64,000 nucleotides of DNA from Proteles cristata cristata (taxonomy: Eukaryota > Chordata > Mammalia > Carnivora > Hyaenidae): the NCBI GenBank assembly GCA_017311185.1, contig JAESUZ010004534.1:2046001-2110000 (forward strand), read 5' to 3'. Position 1 is the first letter of the stretch. Every line of letters begins with the position of its first letter. Below are positions 54,910-64,000 of the stretch, in pieces. Under the pieces are notes generated by a model. The model did no database searches and had not been told where the DNA came from. It saw only the letters and a list, made by a program, of their open reading frames with translations. The translations under genes were made by a program, and so were the position numbers.

Positions 54910-56955
54910 AAGAGATAGTGACATCATCATATTTATGTTTTAAAAAAAAAACAACCTCTGAGAGCAGTATGGAATAGGAATGGGGGAAGGTCCTGAGTAC
55001 ATATTCGTAGACCATTTAGGAAGCTATTAAAGTAAAACTTGACATTATCTTTGACTGAGGTAGTGGTGATACTCATGGTAGAATGGAAGGATAAAATGTG
55101 TATGAGGTATAACAATAGGGCGTTGTTGGTGGGTTACCACAGAGGTGAAATAGAGGAAATTAATGATCAGAGATGAGTTCCAGGTTTTCAGTTTGCAGAA
55201 TGGAATGAATACTAGTAAAATTAACTGATGTAGAAAAACCCTGGAAGAGGACTAGATATGATTTTGTTTTGGGACCTTTGAATTACTCAAGAAGAGATAT
55301 TGAATACATTATCAAATATAGATATTTGGAGTTAAAAGGAAAGGTCAAAGATGGAAATAAGAGGTTGTGAGTCAAGGTGTTTTTCTGTTAGACTATGTGG
55401 CCTGATTTTCACTGTCTATTTTCTTTCATCATTAGGGAAAAGAAATACATCTGGTGGCATTGGAGGAAGAAGAAAAATGTATTCATAGTCTATTGAAAGA
55501 TTCTTTCTATAAAAAGAACAAAGTTTGTGTGTTAAAACTCGATTTTGAGCCTACTGTGTATTTATTTCTAGTTTTTTTCTCTTTTCTATTTAATTTATAT
55601 TTTTCATATAAGTATTTCTTCAGTTTTATATTCTGATCCAATTTCCAAGATTAAGAACATCATTCTTACTTCTTAGGGTCTTTAATATGCTTGTTTTTCA
55701 GGTTGTTTTCTCAATAGTGGTTGGCTCTCAGCTTGGGGGGTGGCTTTTTGTTTCTTTTGACACTCGCCATAAACTCTTCTCATTGTTACAGGGGAAAATG
55801 GTAACTGGTTATTTATAACCTCATTCTACTATCTTTTTCTTTGAGATTGGCTTGCCTATCCATTTCTCAAACTTTATTTGTTCATTGGTTGAGAAAATTT
55901 AGCATTCCATGGTGTGAAAAACATCTCCTTTAAGTGGTGATGTTCTACCATTTTTTAACGTGTATGATCCTTTTCTCTTTGTTTTCTTGTCCTTTATAAA
56001 AGTAAAATCAGTACTTCTAATATCAAGGCTATTAGCACAGAATGTTAGAGTTTAAAGAAGATTTATGAAGTAACAATTGTTATCTCTGACTTCTTGCTTA
56101 AACATGATTAAATATTGCTCTGATCCACATATCATTAGTTACTCCGTGACAATGCTACTTTATTTAATGTTTAGCAATTTCCATACAACTTTTGTCAGGA
56201 TTTTCTATTGTTAGACTTAACAAGGACTGGACAGATATGTAGCTATATCCAAGGGTACAGTTTATTTCCCTATAGACAATCAGTTTTGTATCTAATGCAG
56301 CAGCTTTATCCTAACTTTCCTCTATTAAATTTCTTATAAATGCCTAGTTGAATGGAATCTGTGATGTGTGTACATTTTATATTCTTATAAGTCATAGTTT
56401 TGGAGTTTTAAAAAATTATACTTAAGCAGTTTTGGAGGATAATTTTTGAGATGCTTAAGTAAACTAATCTACTTGAGAGCTAATAAAGCTACATTTCTTG
56501 AGAAGTAGTTCTCAGGAGCTGCTTAACCTTGGCCCAGAGTAAATCCCAAACAGCAAAACAACTTTAAATTTGCAACTCTCTGTTTCTCTAGGTTTTTTCC
56601 CTTTCCCTACTGATTTTACTTTTTATTTGTTGCTGGTTCATGCATAGCCAGTGTATTACTCCCCATTGCTGGCAGCAGTGATCAAGAATTTTGCTTTTTT
56701 CCCCATCAGTAGGTAATCTCTGTTAGACGGATCATAAAGATCTGTTCTCCCTTTGGTGAGAGATAACAGAGAATCTGATTACTTGATCTTTTTGTTTGTT
56801 TCTCAGTCTATTTGTGACCTTCAGTCAATTTAAGGTTTCATTCATAGCAGCTCCTTGGCATACCGACTAGTGAGTTTCTGTGCTTACTTTGTCCTATGGC
56901 TAGACTTGTAGAACTGAATTTATAAGCTTTCTATGTATCTATGTCTATAATTAAG
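54910..56955. other. Long AT-rich stretch, nothing recognised
   Basis: No repeat family or exon that I can support; open frames of about 60 codons are unremarkable. Confidence 0.45.
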
Positions 56956-56964
56956 AATGCCCTG

Positions 56965-57181
56965 GGGCGCCTGGGTGGCTCAGTTGATCAGGCAACTGGC
57001 TTCAGCTTTGGTCATGATCTCATGGTTCATGAGTTTGGCCCCATATTGGGCTCTATGCTGACAGCTAAGAGCCTGAAGCTCGCTTTGGATTCTGTGTCTC
57101 CCTCTCTCTGCCCCTCCCCTGCTCACACTCTGTCTTTATTTCTCTCAAAAAAATAGATTGTCATTAAAAAAAAATTTTTTT
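56965..57181 (+). mobile_element. CAN-SINE (felid type)
   Basis: Head GGGCGCCTGGGTGGCTCAG, CATGATCTCATGGTTCATGAG, CTGACAGCTAAGAGCCTG, CTCTGCCCCTCCCCTGCTC and A/T-rich tail. TSD AATGCCCTG at 56956-56964 and 57182-57190. Confidence 0.95.
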
Positions 57182-57234
57182 AATGCCCTGACCTCTCACT
57201 GAGTATATGTTCTTTCCATAATACCTAGCCTCTA

Positions 57235-57722
57235 ACGTGACCCCAGTCATCCCTGTTCCTGGTATCCCCAGTCTTTTGTAGTTTTCTCCCACACTATGCC
57301 ACAAATGGTATGGGTGTCCAAGAGCTTATGGCAGATGTGATAGTTTGTAAGTTCTCAGATGTGGCTTCCATCTTGAGCATGCATTCTTGCTCTCTTTCTC
57401 TTGGTCCATTTGTTCTGGAAAAAGAAAACTGTCATATTGCAAGAAGTACTGTGAAGAGACCCAGTTAGTGGGAAACTGAAGCTAGTTTCAGTCAGGGAGG
57501 ACCTTAGGCTTCCCCATGAGTGGTTTGGAAGACTCACTTGAGCTGTGAGATTACTCGGCCCTAAAGAGCAGCTTGATTGCAATCTTATCAGAGATCGATG
57601 AGAACCACCAGATGTTTCCGCATTCCTGACCTTCAGATACTATGTGATGTAATAAATATTTGTTGTCTTGAGATGCCTAGTTTTGGAGTAATTTGTTAAG
57701 CAGCAGTGGATAATTAATATAC
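57235..57722 (+). mobile_element. MLT1-type LTR (ERVL-MaLR)
   Basis: TAGTTTTCTCCCACACTATG, TTATGGCAGATGTGATAG, GTGGCTTCCATCTTGAG, GGGAAACTGAAGC, GCTTGATTGCAATCTTATCAGAG, TGATGTAATAAATATTTGTTGTC and TTTGGAGTAATTTGTTAAGCAGCAGTGGATAATTAATA follow a complete MLT1 LTR 5' to 3'. Non-coding solo LTR of an ancient element. Confidence 0.82.
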
Positions 57723-57875
57723 CTGCCTCTGGAGGATATTGATTAATAAATCCCTCTCAAATTAAAAGTACTCTGTTTTAGTTTCTGGTAGTGATAGTTA
57801 CTTACATAAGTCTAATTCCCATAAAGTCCATAAAAATCATAATTTGTAAGTTTGAGATTTAAAATGTTCTTATAG

Positions 57876-58091
57876 AGGGACACCTGGGTAGCTCAGTCGG
57901 TTAAGTAAGTGTCTGACTTCGGCTCAGATCATGATCTCACAGATCATGGGTTTGAACTCACATGAGGCTCTGTACTGACAACTCAGAGCCTTAAGCCTGC
58001 TTTGAATTCTGTGTCTCCCTCTCTCTGCCCCTCACCTGCTTGCACTCTGTCAGTCTTTCAAAAATAAAAAAACATTAAAAAACACTTTTTT
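57876..58091 (+). mobile_element. CAN-SINE (felid type)
   Basis: Head GGGACACCTGGGTAGCTCAG, GTCGGTTAAGTAAGTGTCTG (a 4-bp AAGT duplication), tail CAAAAATAAAAAAACATT. TSD AATGTTCTTATAG (57863-57875) and AATGTTCTTACAG (58092-58104), one mismatch. Confidence 0.95.
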
Positions 58092-58104
58092 AATGTTCTT
58101 ACAG

Positions 58105-59228
58105 AAACTGTTAGGTCAAGAATGTTTTAATATGCGAAACCAAGTTTATGGTTAAGATAAATCTGTGGATAAATAGTACAACTTACTTATTTTAGCTAAA
58201 ATAATAATTGTACCCTCTCCTTGATTTTTATCAGTAGAAAATACTAAATAGGAACACATTTAATTATATTTAAAATGAGATTTTTATTTATTTTTTTCAA
58301 AAACACACTGGTTTATTTGAATATCCTCAATTACTTACACTGACTTACTGATGAAATAAGTTAACAGTAATCTTACATAATATTTAAAACTATAAAACAT
58401 ATATCTGTGCTAAACTAAGTTGAATGATAATTCTGACAAATTATTATGACAAAAGTAATAATGTTTTCTACTTATCAGCTTGAACATCATTTCCAGAAAC
58501 TGTTAGATACCCTAAAATAATATTAAATTGAGTTAATTAATAACCAATCATTTGATACCTAGTTTCTAAGTAATGCTTCTGAATAGAAACACTGATTCCT
58601 GAGCAGAATAATGTTTATATATGTTTTCTCCTTTTTTATATATGTAAGCAAACTATTGGACCATGTTACTAAGTGTATTCATTTTTGGAAAGCAACATGT
58701 GTGACTCTAGAAAATTATGAGTTTTGCTAGTCTTCTAAAAACGCTTGTGTATGAAAGCCTTCAATTACCATCTTCCTAGCTCTTGTGAACTACTACTTTT
58801 GTTAAAATTTATAATTAATATGGGTATTTGAGACCAATAGTAATATCAACAGAAAATTACAATAACATTCTCAGATAGGCAGATGAGATTTTATTCTTCA
58901 GGGAATCAGAGAGTACGTTTGTTGTTCTGGAATATGAAAGATTAAAGTAAAGGACAAAATGTGACTTTTTGGTCCAAGTTGTAAAGCATATGAAGGAAAA
59001 AATGGGATTTTCTTTGGTTTATATACAAATTAAAAAAGAAAACTAAGAAATATGCTAAAAATTTGGCAATATTTTTTTGATTTGATGGACATATTCTCAG
59101 ATAATCATTTTACTTAAGTTGGGAGACAAAGTATCCTAGCAAATATTGATACAAAACTAGAATTTTGTTCTCTCTTTATTGAAATGAAGACTTGGTTTTA
59201 AGTCTGTTAACAAAGGTAGTAACTGATT
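58105..59228. other. AT-rich stretch, nothing recognised
   Basis: No repeat family or exon recognised. Confidence 0.45.
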
Positions 59229-59243
59229 ATTCTTTAACTTTTT

Positions 59244-59452
59244 TTAAAATTTTTATTTATTTCTAGGAGAGAGAGAGAGACAGAGTGAGCAGGGGAGGGT
59301 CAGAGAGAGATGGAGTCACAGACTGAAACAGGCTCCAGGCTCTGAGCTGGCAGTCAGCACAGAGCCCGACGCGGGGCTCGAACCCACAAACCGTGAGATC
59401 ATGACCTAAGCGAAAGTTGGACGCTTAACCGACTAAGCCACCCAGGTGTCCC
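59244..59452 (-). mobile_element. CAN-SINE, young subfamily
   Basis: TTATTTATTTCTAGGAGAGAG, GCTGGCAGTCAGCACAGAG, GACCTAAGCGAAAGTTGG and head CCACCCAGGTGTCCC. TSD TATTCTTTAACTTTT at 59229-59243 and 59453-59467, perfect over 15 bp. Confidence 0.97.
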
Positions 59453-59618
59453 TATTCTTTAACTTTTATATTATCTGTATAGTAAAAAAAGTTTCCACAT
59501 ATCACTAGAATAATTTTCTTTGCTTTGTATTAAGTTCAAAATGTTTTGATTATTTTAAAATATGACTCTTCAGTTGGGAGTTAATATTCTTCACAATCAT
59601 ATAATGGTCTTACGTATC

Positions 59619-59642
59619 TTGTATGTATGTATGTATGTATTT
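59619..59642. repeat. (GTAT)n at a SINE tail
   Basis: About five GTAT units directly before the T-rich tail of the following SINE. Confidence 0.85.
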
Positions 59643-59831
59643 TTAAGTGTTTATTTTTTAAAGAGAGATAGACCACACGCAAGGGAAGGGAAGAGAGTGA
59701 AGTAGACAGAAGATCTGAAGCAGGCTCTGCACTGACAGCAGACAACTTGACGCCAAGCTCGAACTCAAGAAATGTGAGATCATGACCTGAGCCAAAGTCA
59801 GATGCTTAACCAACTGAGCCACTCGGAACGC
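59643..59831 (-). mobile_element. CAN-SINE, old
   Basis: TTTTTAAGTGTTTATTTTTTAAAGAGAG, CTCTGCACTGACAGCAGAC, ATGACCTGAGCCAAAGTCAG and a degraded head CACTCGGAACGC. No clean TSD. Confidence 0.88.
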
Positions 59832-59834
59832 TTT

Positions 59835-61835
59835 TATACATCTTATTTTTAAATAACACTTTGATCAAATAAGTAACCACTATTGAGCTTATTGTTAATT
59901 TGGTAATCAAATCTCATTTGGTAATTCTTTTGAACTCCCAAGACTAGTCCCTAAAATTAGAAAAAAAAATCCGGAATGTCTTTTACACCTAAATTATCTT
60001 TGAGATTTCTCAAAGGTTCCCCGGAAAGTCATTTTTTTAAAAGGCAGGATGCTAGAGATAATGAAGAGTACTGGGTGTGGTTTAAATTTTGTAATTAGTT
60101 TAACATTATTGTAATAGCTGTATATAGTAGTCAAATCAGAAGAAATATTCAACCCTCTATAAGATAAGATTGTGTATACATAGTATTATGCAAAGTATAT
60201 TATTTCCTCCAGTTTTCATATTTAAAAATGTGTTATGATTTATACTCACATGAGGATTATAGCCAAGCCATGGTGCAGAGGTGCAGTGAGAGAAAAGGGA
60301 TATAGGTAACTATCACAGGTCCAAGAGCCATTCTACATCTCAGAAACTCCTGGGGCCCTTTCTGTGAGCACATGTAGGCGGAGGCTCTGATTTGTACTGC
60401 CAAGATCTGTGCGAGGAATCTCCGTTTTAGTAGGCTCACTGAAGAAGCTCTCAGTGACTTTTAAAGGAGTGAAGCTAGTTTGTCAAGCTATTAGGCCAGT
60501 TAAAAAACCATCAGTAAAGAAACTAAATCTGGTGGTTGCTGGAGGAGTATGGAATCTTAAACTAGATAAAATAATTGCCCCTCTCTTAGCTAAGGTAAAG
60601 AAAAAAAAAGTTAGATATCTAGGTACCATCAGAGATCAAGAAAGATAACACTTGTCTAAAACAGCTACAAATTAAGTCCACCTCCATAGAAAATATTATT
60701 CATATAAATATTTTGTGGTTGTATGGTTTCTTGGAAAGGCCACGGACATTTGTCAATGACCTTGGTGTCTGTAATTATTTACCCTTAGGAAACTATTGCT
60801 TGAAAAGTTAGGGTATAATTCTTTACTGAATTCCAATAAGGAATTCTAATTTCTTCCGTTCTGATACAATTGATCACTTAATAAATTATCTACAGACACT
60901 CAGTTTCATTCTCAAAGAGGTTTCTGCTTCCCTCTGAAGCTTGCTGAAGGCTGCCATAAAGCTGCCAAATTCTTGCCAACAAGCTAGAATTTTTGTCTTC
61001 AACGAAGACGCAGACTCTAAAAGCCTCATGACAGGACTGTGCCAGCTACTCTGAGCTATTCATATGAGTAAGAATAGTTCTTGACTACCAGTCTCCCAAC
61101 TGACATCATTTAAGCAACTTCCTGATTGTTATTAGTGGATGAAGTCAGGATTTCTGGGCCCCTTTCAGTCCTAAAGCAGACATGCTAAATGAAAGCAGAC
61201 TTCTGACTCAAGACTGGGAGGAATAAAAATTAATTAAACTGAGCTAAATGAACAGATAGAAATTTTGTTGTTGTTATTTGTTCAGAATAGTGTTGTTATG
61301 ACTTCCAGGAATTTGTGGTTAGGCTTACATGAGGAAGACCTACCTTTCTTAAGCTACCTCTAGCCTTTAACTTACTAGATTCTGTTTTTACAAAAAAAAG
61401 GCAGTAATTTTAATGGTATTGAATTCTCACTGACATCTCCCCTCACATCCAAAATTTAAAAACAAATACTGTTATCCAGTTCCGTTTCTTGTTATGTAAC
61501 ACTATTTATATAGGTTCTATAACAAGGTGTTTTCCTTTTAATCAGGATATAATTGGAAAAATTAATTGCATAATTGAGACCATATCTATAGGACCATACT
61601 TGCAAATCATAACTCTGTGGTACCAAACTATTTACAGTTGGTAAAATATTCTCACCAACTAGATTAAGAAACTCTCTCAGGAATGAAGCATAAATTAAAT
61701 GAGGCTACTCCCACCCATTACGTTTTAGCAGTTTATAGAAGGAGGAATTAAGTGGAAACAAATATCCCTCAAGCTCTCTTTCACATCTTTCACTGTGTAA
61801 CGAGGGTCAATGACTTTTTCTGTAAAGGGCCAGAA
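59835..61835. other. Intergenic stretch with one unexplained open frame
   Basis: No repeat family recognised over 2 kb, so this is one of the longer unassigned parts of the window. It contains the 79-codon frame at 60409-60648, reported separately. Confidence 0.4.
60409..60648 (+). other. Unidentified 79-codon open frame
   Basis: The predicted peptide is basic and rich in Lys and Val (e.g. LVCQAIRPVKKPSVKKL, IIAPLLAKVKKKKVRYL). I recognise no family. The basic, non-repetitive composition is less random-looking than most frames here, and an A9 run lies near its end (60601-60609). It could be a decayed retrocopy or chance. No flanking direct repeats or upstream coding continuity were found; stops interrupt the upstream sequence in this frame. 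Confidence 0.2.
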
Positions 61836-61838
61836 ATA

Positions 61839-61869
61839 TCAGTCAATCAATCAGTCAATCAATCAATCA
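61839..61869. repeat. (TCAA)n short tandem repeat
   Basis: About seven TCAATCAG or TCAA units next to the T-rich tail of the adjacent SINE. Confidence 0.85.
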
Positions 61870-61871
61870 AA

Positions 61872-62066
61872 TTATTTATTTATTTATTTAGAGAGTGCAA
61901 ATGGAGGAGGGGCAGAGAGAGGGAGGGACGGAGAAAGAATCCTAAGCAGGATTTGCACTGCAATTGCAGAGCCCATTGAGGGGCTTGAACCCACAAAATG
62001 TGAGATCATGACCTGAGCCAAAATCAAGAGTCGGTTGCTTAACCAGCTGAGCCATCTGGACACCCC
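61872..62066 (-). mobile_element. CAN-SINE, diverged
   Basis: TTATTTATTTATTTATTTAGAG, GGAGGGGCAGAGAGAGGG, GAGCCCATTGAGGGGCTTGAACCC, ATGACCTGAGCCAAAATCAAG and head GCCATCTGGACACCCC. Confidence 0.92.
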
Positions 62067-62069
62067 CAG

Positions 62070-62610
62070 ACAATATATATTTTAAGGTTTGAAGATCACT
62101 ACTGTTTTTTGTTGCATATTCTTCTCAGTGTTTTTCACAGTTCTTTAAAAATTCAAAATCCATTCTTGGCTCACAAGTTATACAAAAACATGATGTGGGA
62201 TATTGTTTGACAATCTCTGCTATAACTTGTATAGTTTAATGAATCTGTGCATTAGTGTTAGCCAGCCAATTAGCTCAATATTTGCATTCTCATTTTTATC
62301 TTCTAAGACTCTCTTATAGGTCATGTGGACTATCAAAAATGATTTGTTTATAATGATTAAGGTTTTAAAAACAATTATTATACATTCAATTAGAAGATAT
62401 TTCAGACATTCTTACTTAGAAATTTCAAGATTACATACTCTGATTAAGTCCTAATGGAATGGTAAACATGAAAACTGTTAGATTTTAGAATGCAAGGCTG
62501 AAATGTTAGTCGATTGATTGATTTACTGCCCATATAATCAATTTGAAGGCTCTGTAATAGTCTTTCAGAAAGCCAGTCTCTTTTTCTTAATGCTCCTGCA
62601 GTTAACTCTC
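62070..62610. other. AT-rich stretch, nothing recognised
   Basis: No repeat family or exon recognised. Confidence 0.45.
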
Positions 62611-62614
62611 CAAA

Positions 62615-62935
62615 CTTAAGTCTGATAATGTTATTTGCATGTGTGAAAACCATCAATGGCTCTCACATTCTTATGTGATCATTTTAAAAGTCTTTAGCAG
62701 AGCATTCTAAGTTCTTTATAACATGACCCAGCATTCATTTCTGGGCCAAGTTTTGGCTTATTTCTATATTTAACCAAGATAACACTTTACTATTGTTTAT
62801 TATGCTAAGCTCTCCCTGTAGTAATGATTTTTTTGCTCATGGTTTCTCTTCACCTTGGCATGTTCTTGCTTCTTCCCATAAGTTTAGAGCAAACAAATAT
62901 TCATAATTCAATTGTGTCCTCTTCAGTAAGTAAAT
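62615..62935 (+). mobile_element. L2 LINE fragment
   Basis: GTGAAAACCATCAATGGCTCTCAC, TTTAGCAGAGCATTCTAAGTTC, TTTATAACATGACCCAGC and CTTCACCTTGGCATGTTCTTGC follow L2 order. Moderately diverged. Confidence 0.62.
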
Positions 62936-62939
62936 TGAA

Positions 62940-63590
62940 TATGTAATATTGGTTTTTTTTCTGCAATGGGAAAAATTGTTCAAGAGATTATTAAGATACC
63001 AATACTGTGGTGAAATGGCTAAGTTAGCTATCTGGGTTGTGTATTCTAAGAGAACCATTAAACAAAATACCAGCTCATCTGCTCTAGTGCTTGTTAGTTT
63101 TCCCATTAGATTCAGTTCATTGGATTATGATTTTGTGTCAAATATCACACAATAAAATTATATTTGTTTTGTAGAAACCCATACTTTAAAGCACTGTTGA
63201 TTGTTACTCATAAACATCAATTATTTTTACAAATTAATTAGCTGTCACTTAGCAATTAATAAGACACTGTTGCATTTTAAGAACTGAGGATATTGCTCCT
63301 TGGGAAAAAAATCCAGAAGGCATTTCATCCTGGAACCTTAAGTGGGAGGGGATCCTAGGACACTGGAGGAAGGACAAGCAAAAAAGAGTTTCAGTTGGCT
63401 CTTGTAACATAACCAAAATACGCATTTTTGATTCATTAATATGCAAATCAACAAATAAATGAGTCTTCCTTTCAGTGAAGATAATTACTTAAGAGTAAAT
63501 TTAAGAGTAAAAGTTTGAAGAGTATTGAAAATTTCAAGTTGGCAGATCTGGCTTTGGGGAGGGCTGGTGAAGAAGAGTTACTTACAAACA
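62940..63590. other. Intergenic stretch, nothing recognised
   Basis: No repeat family or exon recognised. Confidence 0.45.
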
Positions 63591-63605
63591 AAGTGGATTC
63601 CATTG

Positions 63606-63801
63606 GGTGTGTCTGGGTGGTTCAATTGATTGAGTGTACGACTTCTTCCACTCAGGTCATGATCTCATTGTTTGTGAGTCTGAGTCCTGCATTGGGCTTG
63701 CTGCTGTCAGTGCACAGGCTGCTTCGTGTCCTCTGTCCCACCTCTCTCTGTCCTTCCCCTGCTCATGCTTTCTCTCAAAAATAAACCTTTTTTTAAAAAA
63801 G
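63606..63801 (+). mobile_element. CAN-SINE, diverged
   Basis: GGTGTGTCTGGGTGGTTCAATTG, CTCAGGTCATGATCTCATTG, TGTCAGTGCACAGGCTG and tail CTCAAAAATAAACC. TSD AAAGTGGATTCCATTG (63590-63605) and AAAGTGGGTTCCGTTG (63802-63817), two mismatches in 16. Confidence 0.95.
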
Positions 63802-64000
63802 AAAGTGGGTTCCGTTGAAAAGAGCCACCCTCATTTCTCTTCTTAAAATCTATGGTTTTTTCAATTAAAGCCAGTAGAAATGTTTTTTCTTCTACCTTAT
63901 CTGTTCTTTGTAGTGGATAAAAGGCCTCACAAGACAGTTGGGAGAATGTAGAGATTTGAAGGTTACTGGCTGTGCAGCTAATAAGGAAAACAGAATAAAG

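Overview
This window is intergenic DNA from a carnivore, most likely a cat (Felidae). The evidence is about 33 copies of a tRNA-derived SINE whose head reads GGGGCGCCTGGGTGGCTCAG, the CAN-SINE type typical of felids (SINEC_Fc class), plus carnivore-type L1 elements, placental L2, MIR and MLT1 relics, low GC and no CpG-rich stretch. I found no host protein-coding exon, no host RNA gene and no CRISPR, operon or other prokaryotic feature. Every long open frame I can identify belongs to an L1 retrotransposon.

Layout. 1-1017 is the 3' part of an L1 (-) that runs off the left edge. 3451-8216 is the most striking object: a 5'-truncated L1 (-) whose 5' end is joined to a full-length 107-nt U6 snRNA copy, the whole flanked by a perfect 17-bp target-site duplication (TSD). 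9.1-9.8 kb is a MIR split by two SINEs in tandem. 12.4-13.1 kb is an L2 carrying a local inverted duplication. 14.5-21.2 kb has scattered SINEs, including a tandem pair inside an MLT1 LTR. 24.0-25.1 kb is an ancient L1M with a 160-bp younger L1 tail inserted in it. 25.5-28.7 kb is an older L1 (-) with nested SINEs. 31.3-32.8 kb is an ancient L1M. 36.06-37.63 kb is a young L1 (+) abutting an older L1 (-). 40.8-45.7 kb is SINE-rich, with a rearranged SINE at 41.6 kb and a young L1 3' end at 44.6 kb. 48.8-50.8 kb is a 2-kb L1 (+) with an internal CA repeat. 51.3-54.9 kb mixes ancient L1M pieces, an MLT1 LTR and nested SINEs. 57-64 kb has another MLT1 LTR, an L2 and scattered SINEs. The stretches between are AT-rich with nothing I can identify.

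How the parts relate. L1 encodes the endonuclease and reverse transcriptase that also mobilise the SINEs. Most younger insertions end in an A-rich tail and are flanked by direct repeats of 8 to 19 bp, as expected from target-primed reverse transcription. Nesting orders the events: L2, MIR, MLT1 and L1M are oldest, then the older carnivore L1s and SINEs, then a young SINE subfamily with near-consensus heads and perfect TSDs. The most interesting structures are by-products of this machinery: the U6-L1 chimera, SINE pairs sharing one target, and inverted or templated rearrangements inside SINEs and an L2. Family names come from recalled consensus features, not from a database search, and repeat boundaries without a TSD are approximate.
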